64,000 nucleotides of DNA from assembly GCA_019694955.1 (NCBI GenBank), contig JAIBAX010000004.1:70001-134000 (forward strand). Reading direction: 5' to 3'. Positions 23,936 to 35,635 of the stretch are shown in pieces. The DNA is from Chitinophagales bacterium (GTDB lineage Bacteria > Bacteroidota > Bacteroidia > Chitinophagales > JADIYW01). The position numbers and the translations under genes are program-made. Position 1 is the stretch's first letter; each line of letters opens with the position of its first letter. Under the pieces are notes generated by a model that saw only the letters and a list, made by a program, of their open reading frames with translations, ran no database searches and was not told the origin of the DNA.

Positions 23936-26900
23936 TTATGGAACGAAGAGTTTCACAACAATCCTTCTTTCATTGCTTTCCGCAGTTACGAAATACGTTC
24001 CAGTAGCTAAGTCAGCATTATTGAGTAGGTTTCTAGTAAATCCTTCCGCCAAGTTCTTATTAAAATCAAACAGGACTTGTCCGATATCATTATAAATTCT
24101 GAAATTAAAGTCTTCATCCTCATTCATGTAAGAAGTTGCCGTAATGCCTTCGCCCGGAGCATAAAACACATTTACAAACTCATCATTACCATTAAAGCAG
24201 TCTGCCTTAATAATTTTTGAATAGGATACCTCTCCGTTATTATCCACTTGTTTTAACCTATAGTAAGTGGTGCCATCATAAGGATTATTATCTGTTTCAA
24301 AATAGTGGTGTGTAATATTTGTTGTATTATAACCGTCTTTCACTGCCAGTTGAGCAAAGTTTTCTCCATCTTCGGATTTCTCAAGAACGAAATAATCATT
24401 ATTGACCTCACTAGCTGTTGCCCAATGAATGTTAACTGCACCATTATCACAGTTTGCAACGAAAGTAATCAATTCTACAGGAAGCGGATTGTCCGGGATT
24501 AAGCTACCGAAGGTAATTGGAGAAAAGTTCGGTACAACATTAGATTGTACATAACCCCAACTTGTTGAAACACCAGAAGTAGCATTGTTTCCTTCGTCAT
24601 TCCAATCAGCACCATCATGGTGAGCAACACGTAAGTCTGCCCAATCTCCACTAGTAGAACTTACAATTGTATGATCTCTCCAATACAACTTAACGTTGGC
24701 ATTATCATTAGCGCCTGTCGCCGTCGATGCAACTGTCCAATACTCAACCACGCTAACGTGGTCTAACATTGGCATATCTGCTGCATCAATATCATAATCA
24801 CCAAAGCCTGTACTAAAATACTCGCAAGAATATGTTTGTGCCGTTGCAGCAGCAGGTGTTATTGCTAAAGGACCATAAACCGAAGCACTTCCAATAGGGA
24901 ATACTTTTTCAGATCCGGAAGCATCTGTATTTCTACCCATAACGCCAATAACATAGCTATTCTCGTGACCCATATTGGCCACACCTCCAGCATTTGTAGG
25001 CGTATTTACTATGGATGCAGTAGTTTCTAAAGTCAATTTGTTTGTTGACGAGGATAAGATTTTCCCATTATGTAGTCCGAAAACGCCATTATCAAGTACG
25101 CTCTTAGATAAAGTTACCACATCCGCAGAGGCTGTTTTATAAACATATAGCCCTGCAACACTTGAAGGAATTCCGTCTCCGGAAACCATGTTTCCGTTGC
25201 CAATAAAGCCATAAATAGCGCCAGAATTAAAGTTTCTGGTGCTTGTTCTAATACTGCCCGCAGATGGATTTGCAGATCCTTTAGTGGGATCTAAACCTGT
25301 ACCTCCTGTACCGACCGTTGTAATTCCGAATGGACTTCCATAAAACAAGCCACCTCCGTTATTTATATTTACAACACTAGTGCTTGTGACATGATGTTTA
25401 TATATGAAGTCCGTTTCATCCATCCTTAATATAGCAGGAGAATTAACATTTAATGTGCCTTGTAGTACAAAACTGCTTGAAAGGTCTACATTCCCAGGGT
25501 TAGCTGAATTTAACCTAATCTCATCAGCATTGATTTCTAGGTTGTAATAGTTGACAACTTTAGAAGGGGCGCCATAGTTTCCACGAATTTGCTGCGAGCC
25601 TCCTGCGGCATTTGTTCCATAAAATTCAATAGTTCCTCCTGTTAAGGTGTAAGGCATTGCAATCCCTTCTAGTTCAGGATTTGGATCGGTTCTTTTCTTT
25701 ATTCTTAACAATCCTCCATCCATGATTAGTCCACCATTTCCAATAAATGATGCTGCTGCTCCTGCACCGCCGGTAAAACAATCTACGATGGGTGTTCCTG
25801 TAATATATAGAGCCGAATCTATGTAGGTTGCTTGAGACAAGTTTTTATAAGTACCTACATCATTACTCCCACTATATTTTACATTTACATAGTTAAAAAA
25901 GGCATTATCAGATCTTAATCTTTGCCACTGGTGATTAGTTCCTGTACCTGCCAATTCAATGGTTCCTCCTGATAAAACATAAGCAAATGTCGTAGAATAC
26001 ATCCTTGGGATATCATCTAAATCTGTATATGCATTATTCCCTTTTAATATCTTGTATAAAGTACCAGGAGCCATATACAAGGTGCCGGTAGTTCCAAAGA
26101 CATAAGCGGTTTCTGTTTCTATAAACTGTCCTTTTCTGATATCGAGTTTGCCACCTGTTGCACTAATTGTTGTAGCATCCGTAACACCAAAGGATACTGT
26201 TGGCGTTAGAATTAAATGATTGCCGGGCAAATCACAGATAACGACTTTTGCATTGCCGGAAGATGACAAAGCAGGATTGGTACAATCTCCAGTATAATTC
26301 TGATTGGCTTTTGCTTTAAACCAAAATGTTGCCAGTGTATTTATAGTTCTATTCGATTTAGCAATGGCCTGCACATTACCAGTGTTAACAGTAACTCCAG
26401 AAGCGGTATAACCATCCCAATTTTGATATAATCCGTCTGGAGATGTAATTATCAATGTAGATTGCTGTTTTGTTGTGAACTTATTGCTTCCAGTTGGGGA
26501 TGCTGGTTGATTAACGACCAATGGCGTGATTCCATCTAAATCCCAATTAAAATCAAAAGTACTAAGGGTATCTATCGTAAGATGTGCTCCATTATTTAGC
26601 GTCAGGTTATTATCATACAACTGTACATTTGAATTCATTTTGGCATTCATCTGCACTCCATCTACAGATGAGGCTGCGTTGATTTTTTGCAAGGTTGTGC
26701 CAATAAAATTCAAGTTATTATCAGTAAGTGTTGTTGTATTTAGATTGTTTAATTTACTAGTTGATCCCACAATCAAATCTCCCTTGAGGTTAATAGTAGC
26801 TTTAGCAGGATTTGAGGTACTGGTACTATTCAGTGTTAGAGTTCCTCCTCCCGTAACATATATTGTACTATCGACATTAAAAGTTCCTGAAAAGGTTGAA

Positions 26901-29900
26901 GAACCTGAACACACTCTAAGTGGAACAGTAGACTCGTGTTTGAGATTAGCACCAATATTTAAGGTGACATTCCCACTTGTAGTATTATTTATTGTAGAAC
27001 CTGTCCAAGAAGACTCTATAATCATATCGTGCTTTATGCCCATGTTTATAGTTCCCGTAGAAGAAACCCTATATGTTGCCACAGATGGTGCTGCTGTCCG
27101 CCAAATGAAATCATTATGACTTAAGTTATTGGTGATTCCAGTGTTAAACAAGCTAAATGATTGCGTATTATCCGAACCAGACATGTCTACAATTAAAAAA
27201 CCAAACATGGCAGAATAGCCATTATAGGTATTCGCTGTGACTTCGGTGTTGCTATTAACGAAGAAGAAATTGCTGGGATCCGGCAATTCTTTTATATAAA
27301 AATAAGAGCCGGGTCTAAAGTTCTCTGTTCCATTCCACATCGTTGTTGTAAGCGTTGTTGCTGCTCCAGAATTATATGCATAATTACAAATGCCCCCACT
27401 TTCAATTTCAAAAGTACCATTATTTGTAAGTGCCGCATTAACATTCAATATTCCGCCATTTTTCACAAGAATACTTCCCGTTGTTGAAGGGTGGTTTACA
27501 TTAAAAGTAGCTCCATTCTCAATTACAATATTTACAGTATTACCAAAACTACCTCCAGATGTCAATACTACACCAGATCTTATGTAAATAGTATTTGTAG
27601 TTGCATATGTAGCCGAATTATTATTTGTCCATACTCCTGATATTTTCCGTCTCCATTGCGGAGGGGTAGCAGAACTATTTGACAACCACGTTCCACTAGT
27701 TAAAACTTCATAATCTCCATCTACAGAAGGATCGCTAATAATGTCAAAAGTATTACTCGTTGCACCAGTTAAGCTGCCAGACGTTGCAGATAATGTAAGA
27801 CCTGTTCCGATAACAGTATGCACTACACTACTATATGTAGCAACACCAGAAACAGGTGTCACGCTAATTGGGCTACCTGTCATTGTTCCAGTAGACGTTA
27901 TAGAAACCGATGTTACATAATCCAGATCGACCCTATTATTGGCATCTAATGCACTTACCGTTGGTGATGGAGACATAGTAGCACTAACACCTGTATTAGT
28001 AGGCTGCTGTTGGAATGCTAATTTGGTTGCTGTAATTTCAATTCTGTTCCTATCATTGGCATTGCTAGCGTCAGAAGAGGCGCCTCCACCATTTGCTGCT
28101 GCAAATGTAGAAGTACCCGCACCTGCTGTTACATTAGATACTGCAAAAACCAGTTTTGTATTATCAATTACTTGTGCCTCATCAAAAGAAACCCTTAAAT
28201 GTATAATTGTTTCATTATTATCTGCTGCAGTAACATTCGCTCCTGACATACCTGAAAAAACCAATTCTGTTCCTACTTTTGTTGCTGTAGCAATAACTGT
28301 TCCTCCTGTTGTAGTTAATATTGCCGTTTTTATTTGCACCAATTGATTTGCGCCCAAATGATCTTGAACGGTAAATTTAATGCCATTTAATACTGTACCC
28401 AAATTATCAGCATCGGTAAGTGTGCTGCCACCATCTCTGATCTTAAACTTCATGGGTATCATCTTTCCTGTTATCGTGGAAGTACCATCTGTAAAGTTGA
28501 TATAATTTATGTTGCTGTTAAACTCAGGTGAGCCTGTTGCATAATTGGTATTATCTGACACATCCGACAAGTTGCTTGGTGTGCCTGTCCCTTGAATTGC
28601 AAAATCATAAACTGATTCATCTGCATCATTATTGTTTACTGTAATGGTAGCAGATTTTAACCCTGTTCCGCTTGGGGTGAAACGGATTACAAAAGTGGTG
28701 CTTGATGCAGGTGCAACTGAAGCTGCTGGTGGAGTTAAAACGGTAAAATCGGTTGAACCAGTTATAACGACAGGCAATGAAATGGTTAATGTACCCGAAC
28801 CTGTATTCTGTATCGTAAAAGTTCTATCAAAAGTACTTCCCCATGCTACACTGCCAAAATCTGTATGATCTGTTGTTGTTGGTGTAGCATCACCATCTAC
28901 GATATTGGTTGCATTTCCTTGAAGGTTGATTTCCGGATTCAATGCATTAACATTAAAAGTACTGCTATTGCCTGTGGCTGTTAACGCCCCAGATGTTCCA
29001 GACAAAACAAGTCCGGTTCCGGCAACGGTATGCACAATTCCTCCATAGGTAGCTACGCCTGAACTAGCCGCGACAACGATTGGGTCTCCGGTCATAGTTC
29101 CTGTTGAGGACAATGAAACATTCGCAGTATAACCTAAATCTCTATTATTGTTTGGGTCATTTGCACTAATAGTTACTGATGGAGACATGGTGGCATTCTG
29201 ATTGACGTTGGTGGGTTGTTGCACAAAGTTCAATTTTGTAGCTACAACTGCCACTGCATTATTGGTGCTTCCAGACTCAACAACTGTACCTGCGCCACTT
29301 TCGAATTGTGTAGAAGTCGTAGAACTGGCTGTTGTAAAATTTGTTCTATCAATTTTAAATGCGAAGTTTAGTCCATCAATTGTAGTAGGTAATGAGCCCC
29401 CTAAAGCGGTTTTTAGCCAAATTTTCAGTGTATATGTTTTGTCGGAACCATCTGTTACTTCTCCTAATGCTCCAGAACCTGTTGGAATACTTGCAAAGGT
29501 AATGGTGGTCGCCGCTACCGTACCTGTTAACGTATTTGTTCCATCACTCAATTCTGCCCCTTGGATGGCTTGTGTCCAGTCCGCAATATCATTTCCTGTA
29601 CCTTGTGGAATAACAATTTGTGTTATTAAGGTTGGCAAGGCATCATTGCCACTAGTGGTATTGGCATCATCCGTTACTTTGAAATCAAAATTCAGGATGG
29701 CATTTGTTTGTGGGGAAACGGCACCGGAAAGGGCGGTAGTAGTTGAAGGCAATGTTGCTGGTTCAGAAGCGGCGCCTGCGGTTACTCCGGAATAAGAAGA
29801 GGTTGGTACTACAGGAGCATAAATATCATCAAATATTGCATTATCAGAAGCTCCAGTGGAGTGGTTCCAAAAACCACCGAAATATTTCAAGTCATTACCT

Positions 29901-30583
29901 GTTGCCGTGTAGGTCGTATTGGATGTTGTTGAACCAATTTGTGTGGCAGTACTTCGAGGATCTGATTGAGGGAAAGCAGAAGCGTTGCTTTCAGCATACA
30001 AACTCCAATTGTCTGTACTTGGGTCATAAGTTACTTTAACGCTAATATATTCATTACCGTAGTCATTTCCTGAAATAATATTTGTAAAATCTGCATTTGC
30101 ATTTGTTCCACCGGTAAAACGAGCTAACCTAATAGCATCAGTGGTGCCACTTTGACCAATAACAACAGCGTATCCGTTTCCGGTACTAGTTGCAGTTGTA
30201 GATTTACACAATACAAAACCAACGCCATAATTACCGGCATCAAATCCACTTGGGTCGGTTCTTGTATTTCTGAAATTAAATGCCCATGTAAGAGTATTTG
30301 AGTTGTTGGTAATACCGTTGGTTGTAATAGGACCGGTAAGTGCAGACAAATCTTGATAAACAAATTCAATTCCTGCGGTGGTAGAACCCATTGTCAATCG
30401 GTTGCTGGCTATTCTTGCACCTGTAGCAACTGTTTCGATTTCGGTCCAACCGCCACCCACGCTATTATTGTCCGCACGGGTAAAATCGTCCACCAATACT
30501 GTTTGCGCATTAAGATTAACAGAAAACGCGCATAAAATGGGCAATGTTGTTTTTAAAAGAATACTGAGTAAATTTCTTTTCAT
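23936..30583 (-). CDS. Giant T9SS-secreted adhesin-like protein
   Basis: The 2215-residue exported protein has a signal peptide (residues 1-27, ending NLNAQ). A jelly-roll/LamG-like N-terminal region runs to about 260. Two similar modules with QQPTN...GTMTG...GVATY...VHTV...GTGL...SGTSG start near 448 and 852. Between them is a choice-of-anchor D (ASPM/SPD-2/Hydin-like) domain at about 574-664 ([20 protein letters not shown]). A long threonine-, asparagine- and glycine-rich beta-repeat region (about 960-2050) follows, and the end (about 2130-2215; [14 protein letters not shown]) is a T9SS sorting domain. A role in surface attachment is inference. It precedes the SGNH hydrolase in the same orientation but has its own terminator. 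Confidence 0.85.
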   Translation of the reverse strand: MKRNLLSILLKTTLPILCAFSVNLNAQTVLVDDFTRADNNSVGGGWTEIETVATGARIASNRLTMGSTTAGIEFVYQDLSALTGPITTNGITNNSNTLTWAFNFRNTRTDPSGFDAGNYGVGFVLCKSTTATSTGNGYAVVIGQSGTTDAIRLARFTGGTNANADFTNIISGNDYGNEYISVKVTYDPSTDNWSLYAESNASAFPQSDPRSTATQIGSTTSNTTYTATGNDLKYFGGFWNHSTGASDNAIFDDIYAPVVPTSSYSGVTAGAASEPATLPSTTTALSGAVSPQTNAILNFDFKVTDDANTTSGNDALPTLITQIVIPQGTGNDIADWTQAIQGAELSDGTNTLTGTVAATTITFASIPTGSGALGEVTDGSDKTYTLKIWLKTALGGSLPTTIDGLNFAFKIDRTNFTTASSTTSTQFESGAGTVVESGSTNNAVAVVATKLNFVQQPTNVNQNATMSPSVTISANDPNNNRDLGYTANVSLSSTGTMTGDPIVVAASSGVATYGGIVHTVAGTGLVLSGTSGALTATGNSSTFNVNALNPEINLQGNATNIVDGDATPTTTDHTDFGSVAWGSTFDRTFTIQNTGSGTLTISLPVVITGSTDFTVLTPPAASVAPASSTTFVIRFTPSGTGLKSATITVNNNDADESVYDFAIQGTGTPSNLSDVSDNTNYATGSPEFNSNINYINFTDGTSTITGKMIPMKFKIRDGGSTLTDADNLGTVLNGIKFTVQDHLGANQLVQIKTAILTTTGGTVIATATKVGTELVFSGMSGANVTAADNNETIIHLRVSFDEAQVIDNTKLVFAVSNVTAGAGTSTFAAANGGGASSDASNANDRNRIEITATKLAFQQQPTNTGVSATMSPSPTVSALDANNRVDLDYVTSVSITSTGTMTGSPISVTPVSGVATYSSVVHTVIGTGLTLSATSGSLTGATSNTFDIISDPSVDGDYEVLTSGTWLSNSSATPPQWRRKISGVWTNNNSATYATTNTIYIRSGVVLTSGGSFGNTVNIVIENGATFNVNHPSTTGSILVKNGGILNVNAALTNNGTFEIESGGICNYAYNSGAATTLTTTMWNGTENFRPGSYFYIKELPDPSNFFFVNSNTEVTANTYNGYSAMFGFLIVDMSGSDNTQSFSLFNTGITNNLSHNDFIWRTAAPSVATYRVSSTGTINMGIKHDMIIESSWTGSTINNTTSGNVTLNIGANLKHESTVPLRVCSGSSTFSGTFNVDSTIYVTGGGTLTLNSTSTSNPAKATINLKGDLIVGSTSKLNNLNTTTLTDNNLNFIGTTLQKINAASSVDGVQMNAKMNSNVQLYDNNLTLNNGAHLTIDTLSTFDFNWDLDGITPLVVNQPASPTGSNKFTTKQQSTLIITSPDGLYQNWDGYTASGVTVNTGNVQAIAKSNRTINTLATFWFKAKANQNYTGDCTNPALSSSGNAKVVICDLPGNHLILTPTVSFGVTDATTISATGGKLDIRKGQFIETETAYVFGTTGTLYMAPGTLYKILKGNNAYTDLDDIPRMYSTTFAYVLSGGTIELAGTGTNHQWQRLRSDNAFFNYVNVKYSGSNDVGTYKNLSQATYIDSALYITGTPIVDCFTGGAGAAASFIGNGGLIMDGGLLRIKKRTDPNPELEGIAMPYTLTGGTIEFYGTNAAGGSQQIRGNYGAPSKVVNYYNLEINADEIRLNSANPGNVDLSSSFVLQGTLNVNSPAILRMDETDFIYKHHVTSTSVVNINNGGGLFYGSPFGITTVGTGGTGLDPTKGSANPSAGSIRTSTRNFNSGAIYGFIGNGNMVSGDGIPSSVAGLYVYKTASADVVTLSKSVLDNGVFGLHNGKILSSSTNKLTLETTASIVNTPTNAGGVANMGHENSYVIGVMGRNTDASGSEKVFPIGSASVYGPLAITPAAATAQTYSCEYFSTGFGDYDIDAADMPMLDHVSVVEYWTVASTATGANDNANVKLYWRDHTIVSSTSGDWADLRVAHHDGADWNDEGNNATSGVSTSWGYVQSNVVPNFSPITFGSLIPDNPLPVELITFVANCDNGAVNIHWATASEVNNDYFVLEKSEDGENFAQLAVKDGYNTTNITHHYFETDNNPYDGTTYYRLKQVDNNGEVSYSKIIKADCFNGNDEFVNVFYAPGEGITATSYMNEDEDFNFRIYNDIGQVLFDFNKNLAEGFTRNLLNNADLATGTYFVTAESNERRIVVKLFVP

Positions 30584-30917
30584 AATATAAATGTATAGAC
30601 GTTTGCAAAAATAAAATATAAAAATGGCCTAGCTATGAAGCCAATATTATTAAAATGCGTGGTTTTTGAAAAAATTATCATTATTTGATGTTTTTCAAAA
30701 ATTGTGCAACAATAATATAATGTATTAAATAGTTGTAAAATTTAACCATGTAGTAAAATTAACAAGTAAAGATATTTAATATTTTTAAAAAAATCTACCC
30801 AAATTTTTCTAAACCATTAACAATTTTCAAATACACATGTGGATTAAATTGTTAGTTTTATTAAAAATAGGTCATTTTTGACCATTTATTTCTTTCTTTA
30901 CAATCAATATCTGATTT
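30584..30917. other. AT-rich divergent spacer
   Basis: The 334 bases lie between the divergent giant-protein and porin genes. A reverse-strand TATTTTTG box (30606-30613) lies 23 bases before the giant-protein start. A GATTTTTG near 30914 could serve the porin gene. There is no gene, tRNA or clear repeat; the remainder is AT-rich. Confidence 0.5.
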
Positions 30918-32795
30918 TTGCACCCTGTGTTATTGAGAAAATATATCGGCATAGCTTTTTTGCTACTACCATTCTTCTGTAATGGTCAATCTTCCTTAGG
31001 AATTGTTCCTAACCCGGTCTTTGACATCGAAACCAATTATACTACAGACCAAATGGTTTTAAAGGATGTTTCCGACACAAGCATTCAAGATATACATATT
31101 TATACACCGATACAAAAAGGACATTACCCGGCGCATTATCTCTCTAACCTAGGACATGCTTATAAATCATTGGTTATCAACGATTGGAGACAGATTGGTT
31201 TTGACCCTGGGTTTCATCAGACGGATCGTTATTTTTTCTTTTCTGACAAAGTAAGGTATTATAGTACCAAAACGCCCTTTACACAACTTACTTACTCGTT
31301 TGGGCAAAAGAATGAAAATTATTTTGATGCTTCCCATTCGCAAAACATTACAAAAGAAATCAACCTTACGCTAGATTATCGCAGATTAAATTCTGATGGC
31401 ATCTTTGCGCAAAATGCCACCTCTTGTAATACCTTGTCTTTAGGTGGGTGGTATAGTTCCAAAAACGGGCGTTATGATGTGTTTGCAAATTTTTTACTCA
31501 ATAATTACAAAATTCAGGAAAGCGGTGGATGGGCCTTGGACAATGTCTTCAAAGATGCTGCCTATAAAAGAGATAAATCTATCATTCCGGTAAAGTTACA
31601 AGAAGATGCTCAAAATTTGTGGAAACAGAAGGAAGTGCATTTTAAGCAATATTTTAATCCTTTTAAAAACACCTTCTCTGACACTACTGTTGCTAAAGAC
31701 TTTAAAGCAGCACGATATTTCACACATGACTTTACATGGCAAAAAAATAATCTAATATATACAGACCAAGAAGAAGACTCTACATTTTATTATGATTATT
31801 TTATTGATTCAACTGCTACTGAGGACAGAACAAATTATTCTAAAATTGGCAATAGATTTTCTTTTTTTGCTCAAAACGATACTGCCGCCAACCTCCACTT
31901 TGAATACCTCGCTTTTGTAGCGTATGAATTCTATAAATATCGACAAAATACCCTTTCGGAAAACGTTCATCAGGTTTTTTTAGGCAGTGAAATAAAAACA
32001 GCCTTTTTGGACAATCGACTTTCCACCGCTTTGTCCGGGCAGGTGGCACTCACACCAAAATATTTTGGCGATTTTTTGATTACTACAAATAATACATTTC
32101 AACTTAAAGACACCAATAGCATCGCTTTTGGCGCAGTAATTAAATTAAGTTCGCCAACATATCGGGAGGAGCATTTTATGTCCAATCATTATAGATGGAA
32201 TAATGATTTCAAAAAGATATTCACCACTACCCTATTTGCCTCTTGGGAACAACCTAAATGGCTATTATCTACTGAAGTAAGAACCCATCTTATTCAGCAT
32301 TTCATCTATTATGATACGATTTCACAGCCACATCAATATGATGCGCCGATATGGCAAATTCAGCTACAGGCAAGAAAAGATTTTGATTGGAGGATGTTCC
32401 ATTTGGGCATAATGGGTGTGGTTCAGTACAATACCGGAAAAGAAGTATTGCGTTTGCCTAATTTTTGGGGAAGAACTACCCTATACTATCAAGGAGGATT
32501 TATTAAAGGAAAACTACATGCACAATTGGGTTTTGACGTAACATATAACACCAATTATCGGGGCGATGCCTATAATCCGGCATTGATGAGTTTTTATCTT
32601 CAGGATAAGGAAAAACTTACATTTTATCCGGTCTTAGATGTTTTCTTTAATATTCATATTAAGAGAGCCCGCTTATTTTTTCTGTATCAACATGTAAACT
32701 CCGGCATGTTTCAAGGTGGATATTATACGGCACCGGATTATGCTATGCCAGATAGGAATATCAAGACTGGTGTAGTATGGCAGTTTTTCGATTAA
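30918..32795 (+). CDS. Putative outer-membrane porin (Bacteroidota type)
   Basis: The 625-residue protein has a signal peptide ending FFCNGQ. No ATG is present at the start; TTG at 30918, GTG at 30927 or TTG at 30933 are possible, and the last gives the most compact signal. The body has alternating aromatic beta-strands throughout (for example FTQLTYSFGQKNENYFDASHSQNI and LHAQLGFDVTYNT) and ends with a strand terminating in a phenylalanine-rich WQFFD. This resembles the Bacteroidota putative porin family, which comprises outer-membrane barrels of unknown cargo. Confidence 0.78.
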   Translation: MHPVLLRKYIGIAFLLLPFFCNGQSSLGIVPNPVFDIETNYTTDQMVLKDVSDTSIQDIHIYTPIQKGHYPAHYLSNLGHAYKSLVINDWRQIGFDPGFHQTDRYFFFSDKVRYYSTKTPFTQLTYSFGQKNENYFDASHSQNITKEINLTLDYRRLNSDGIFAQNATSCNTLSLGGWYSSKNGRYDVFANFLLNNYKIQESGGWALDNVFKDAAYKRDKSIIPVKLQEDAQNLWKQKEVHFKQYFNPFKNTFSDTTVAKDFKAARYFTHDFTWQKNNLIYTDQEEDSTFYYDYFIDSTATEDRTNYSKIGNRFSFFAQNDTAANLHFEYLAFVAYEFYKYRQNTLSENVHQVFLGSEIKTAFLDNRLSTALSGQVALTPKYFGDFLITTNNTFQLKDTNSIAFGAVIKLSSPTYREEHFMSNHYRWNNDFKKIFTTTLFASWEQPKWLLSTEVRTHLIQHFIYYDTISQPHQYDAPIWQIQLQARKDFDWRMFHLGIMGVVQYNTGKEVLRLPNFWGRTTLYYQGGFIKGKLHAQLGFDVTYNTNYRGDAYNPALMSFYLQDKEKLTFYPVLDVFFNIHIKRARLFFLYQHVNSGMFQGGYYTAPDYAMPDRNIKTGVVWQFFD

Positions 32796-32874
32796 CCTCG
32801 GAGGTTGACGGCAAAAAAGTTGTTATTAACAATAGAATCGTTGATTATCAATTCATATCAACCTCGGAGGTTGA
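32792..32874. repeat. Pair of 17-bp palindromes
   Basis: TCAACCTCGGAGGTTGA occurs perfectly at 32858-32874, and a close copy (TTAACCTCGGAGGTTGA) at 32791-32807. Each could form an 8-bp (or 7-bp) hairpin. The first touches the porin stop codon region, and the second is followed by TTTTT-rich sequence. They may act as transcription ends or be copies of a small palindromic repeat. Confidence 0.65.
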
Positions 32875-32925
32875 TAAAACTTAATACGTTCTTTTTGAGA
32901 AAAGTTTTAGTTTTGTTCAGTATAT

Positions 32926-32998
32926 GCGTGAGGGATAGAAACGGAAAGCGCGCTTGCAGTGGATAGCCCGACCCAAGCGTTAGCGCAGGGACACGCCC
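32926..32998 (+). ncRNA. Candidate structured element upstream of metZ
   Basis: The ends GCGTG and CACGC can pair. An AAGCGCGCTT palindrome lies at 32946-32955, and GACCC...AGGG can form an inner stem. GC content is clearly higher than in the flanks. The layout (GAGGGATAGAA...GGATAGCCCGACCC...GGGACACGCCC) resembles a dispersed intergenic element I have seen in Bacteroidota genomes, but I cannot name an Rfam family. It ends 28 bases before metZ. Confidence 0.4.
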
Positions 32999-33026
32999 AA
33001 AATATCGTTTAATAAAAAAAAGAAAT

Positions 33027-34190
33027 ATGCAATTTGAGACCAAAGCCATTAGGCTTCAACATGAGCGTGGACACCGGGAGCATTCAGTTCCTTTGTATCT
33101 AACATCGAGTTTCATCTTTGAAGACGCTGAACAAGCTCGGGCACTTTTCGCCGATGAAGTAGAAGGAAATATATACAGCCGCTTCAGCAATCCGAATGTG
33201 AATGAGTTTGTAGGAAAGATGTGTGTATTAGAAGGTTGTGAAGATGGTTTTGGCACCGCTTCGGGCATGGCGGCAGTTTTTTCGAGCATGATGCCCTTTT
33301 TGAAACAGGGCGACCATGTGTTGGCATCGAGTGCACTTTTTGCGTCTTCCACGAGAATCATGAATGATTTTTTGCCGAAATGGGGAATTTCTGTTTCTTA
33401 TTTCGACATCCAGCAACCGGAAACTTGGGAGGGGATGATTCAGGAAAATACAAAGATGATTTTTGCAGAAACGCCATCAAATCCGGGATTGGTGCTGATT
33501 GATTTGCAGTTTCTTTGTGATTTAGGTAAAAAACACGGTATTTTAGTAAATATCGACAATTGCTTTGCTACGCCATATCTTCAAACGCCGTTTTCATTTG
33601 GTGCGGATATCGTTACCCACAGTGCTACCAAGTTCATCGATGGACAAGGCAGGGTTGTTGGCGGCATTGTTTTAGGAAGCAAAGAAATTATTAAAGAAGT
33701 GCGTGCTTTCTGTCGTCAAACGGGGCCGTCGCTATCGCCTTTCAATGCTTGGGTGTTGAGTAAAAGTTTAGAAACCTTGCATGTTCGTATGGACAGGCAT
33801 TGCGAAAACGCTTTGAAGTTAGCACAATGGTTGGAGCAACATCCGGAAATTGTGCAGGTAAATTATCCTTTTTTACCCTCCCATCCGCAGTATGCATTAG
33901 CAAAAAAACAAATGAAATTGGGTGGCGGTGTAGTAACTTTTGAAGTAAAAGGTGGTTATGAGCGAGGAAAGAAGTTCCTGAATAGCCTGAAGATGTTCAG
34001 TCATTCTGCGAATTTGGGTGACACTAGAACGATTGCCACACATCCTGCCTCTACTACCCATTCGAAGATCGCTGAGGCAGTGAGAGAAGCGGCAGGGATT
34101 TTTGGTGGAACGGTACGTGTATCTGTCGGTTTAGAACATATAGATGATATTTTTGCAGACATTGAACAGGCGCTACAAGTTTCAAAATAG
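33027..34190 (+). CDS. metZ: O-succinylhomoserine sulfhydrylase (MetZ-like)
   Basis: The 387-residue Cys/Met PLP-family enzyme shows IYSRFSNPNVNEF, GFGTASGMAAVFSS, the PLP Asp in NIDNCFATPYLQ, and the lysine in HSATKFIDGQGRVVGG. The DGQGR after the PLP lysine is typical of MetZ, which makes homocysteine directly from O-succinylhomoserine and sulfide; the metB-like paralogue at 3286 instead has LGGHSDV. Having both suggests direct sulfhydrylation and trans-sulfuration are both possible. The next gene begins two bases after the stop. A GC-rich structured element precedes it. Confidence 0.88.
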   Translation: MQFETKAIRLQHERGHREHSVPLYLTSSFIFEDAEQARALFADEVEGNIYSRFSNPNVNEFVGKMCVLEGCEDGFGTASGMAAVFSSMMPFLKQGDHVLASSALFASSTRIMNDFLPKWGISVSYFDIQQPETWEGMIQENTKMIFAETPSNPGLVLIDLQFLCDLGKKHGILVNIDNCFATPYLQTPFSFGADIVTHSATKFIDGQGRVVGGIVLGSKEIIKEVRAFCRQTGPSLSPFNAWVLSKSLETLHVRMDRHCENALKLAQWLEQHPEIVQVNYPFLPSHPQYALAKKQMKLGGGVVTFEVKGGYERGKKFLNSLKMFSHSANLGDTRTIATHPASTTHSKIAEAVREAAGIFGGTVRVSVGLEHIDDIFADIEQALQVSK

Positions 34191-34192
34191 AG

Positions 34193-35635
34193 ATGCCTAC
34201 CCGTTTTAGATATTTAAAATGGATAACCGTAATATTTCTCTTTGTTGAGATTATTTCTACTTGTTATATTTATTCAAAGAAGCGTTTAGATGGTGATATT
34301 GCCACCATTGTATTGCCAATTGGAAGCAATCAGGAAGTTTTAAAGGATCCCTTTGGACTACAGGCTGCTATTCATCATAAAAAATATAGTGGCCCCAATC
34401 GGTGGTTTTGTCATCAGTCGATGCGGGTGCTTTTCATTCAGGTGGCAAATACTTATAATCTATTTATTAAGGATAAGGTATTGAGCATTTACTTGGCAAA
34501 CATGACGGGATACTTAGTTGCACATTTACTCCTATTTTTCGCTTTATTTTTATATGCCTCCGTTCTTACAAAAAAGCTGAATATTAATGCCTTATTTGTA
34601 ATAATAACCATCATCCCCTTTTTTCATGGTAGTATATTCAGCAAATGGTTTATGCTTGTTGACAATAGTGTGACATATACTATTTTTTATACTTTTCCTT
34701 TGGCAATTGCCCTGCTATATTTCTATCCTTTTTATAAATCCATTGTATTAAAACAACTGTTTTGGCGTCCCTATCATTGGTTGGGATGGATATTTTTAGC
34801 TTATATTGTAGCCTTTTCGTCTCCCTTTAATCCGGTTATTGGAATCTTGGTTTCTGTGGGAATATTCTTGTTCTATTGGCGAGAGAACTTCTCAAGACAA
34901 AGCATCAATAATTTTCCCTTACGTATTTTGAAAAGTCTAATGCAGATTCCACCGCATTATTTTATATTTTTATTTCTATTTTCTTTGATGTGTTTATATG
35001 CGATATATGTTGGCACATTCAACATTGAAAATGTGACCATGCCTCTGAATGAGCGGTATAAGATTTTTTTTCAGTTTTTGCCTTCTTATTTCATTTCCGT
35101 ACCCTTTCTCGTGGTTGCATTTACAACTCTTTATGCACTTGAAATCAGTAGTTGGGAAAATTTGTTAGAAGAGCAACGACGCCAAATCAAAATGCTTTGC
35201 TTTTTAATCATCATCATGTTAGTATATGTATTCCTCATTCCTTTTGGTGGTTATAGGAGTTATAGACCTGAAATATTGCGTGGTGATATCACGATGCCAC
35301 TGACGGTTGTTTTGGTTATCATTTGTTCTACCAGTATGCTGTTTAGTTGGGAGAATTTTAAAAGTAAACCATCGAAAAAATATCTGGCGACCTTATTATT
35401 TACAGGAGTTCTCTTTTGGAGTCCGGATAAATTTAATATATCAAATAACAAAAAACAGAAGGAATATCTGTACAAATTGAGTCAACACGTAGGAAAGGAG
35501 CCTTTGTTACTGCCAAAAGATGAAACGATTATTAGTTGGTCAACTTTTGACACGCCGGAACAGGGATATTATATTTCAAAATTTCTCGAAGAACGTGGTA
35601 TTACGAAGGGGTTTGTTCCTTTCTATCAGCAGTGA
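34193..35635 (+). CDS. Polytopic membrane protein of unknown function
   Basis: I do not recognise a family for this 480-residue protein. About ten hydrophobic segments are visible, starting at residues 9-27, then about 100-125, 133-152, 160-180, 195-240, 258-282, 300-320 and 340-410. A hydrophilic loop at about 30-95 contains GPNRWFCHQSMRVLF. The C-terminal 55 residues are soluble (KQKEYLYKLSQHVGKEPLLLPKD). The general look (large extracytoplasmic loop after the first helix, many helices, soluble tail) is like GT-C glycosyltransferase-type proteins, but no catalytic acid motif is certain. It follows metZ by two bases. Confidence 0.6.
   Translation: MPTRFRYLKWITVIFLFVEIISTCYIYSKKRLDGDIATIVLPIGSNQEVLKDPFGLQAAIHHKKYSGPNRWFCHQSMRVLFIQVANTYNLFIKDKVLSIYLANMTGYLVAHLLLFFALFLYASVLTKKLNINALFVIITIIPFFHGSIFSKWFMLVDNSVTYTIFYTFPLAIALLYFYPFYKSIVLKQLFWRPYHWLGWIFLAYIVAFSSPFNPVIGILVSVGIFLFYWRENFSRQSINNFPLRILKSLMQIPPHYFIFLFLFSLMCLYAIYVGTFNIENVTMPLNERYKIFFQFLPSYFISVPFLVVAFTTLYALEISSWENLLEEQRRQIKMLCFLIIIMLVYVFLIPFGGYRSYRPEILRGDITMPLTVVLVIICSTSMLFSWENFKSKPSKKYLATLLFTGVLFWSPDKFNISNNKKQKEYLYKLSQHVGKEPLLLPKDETIISWSTFDTPEQGYYISKFLEERGITKGFVPFYQQ

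Noticed and set aside
26526-27119. Long forward-strand open frames across 26.5-29.8 kb
   Set aside because: They are antisense shadows of the low-complexity giant T9SS protein gene; their hydrophobic composition is a by-product of Thr/Asn/Gly codons on the other strand, and no starts or domains are supported.
29202-29795. Another antisense frame of 197 codons opposite the giant gene
   Set aside because: It has the same origin as the previous one; valine- and proline-rich sequence without any recognisable motif.
32858-32998. SAM riboswitch in front of metZ
   Set aside because: The sequence shows none of the SAM-I or SAM-II conserved core elements known to me; only generic stems are visible.
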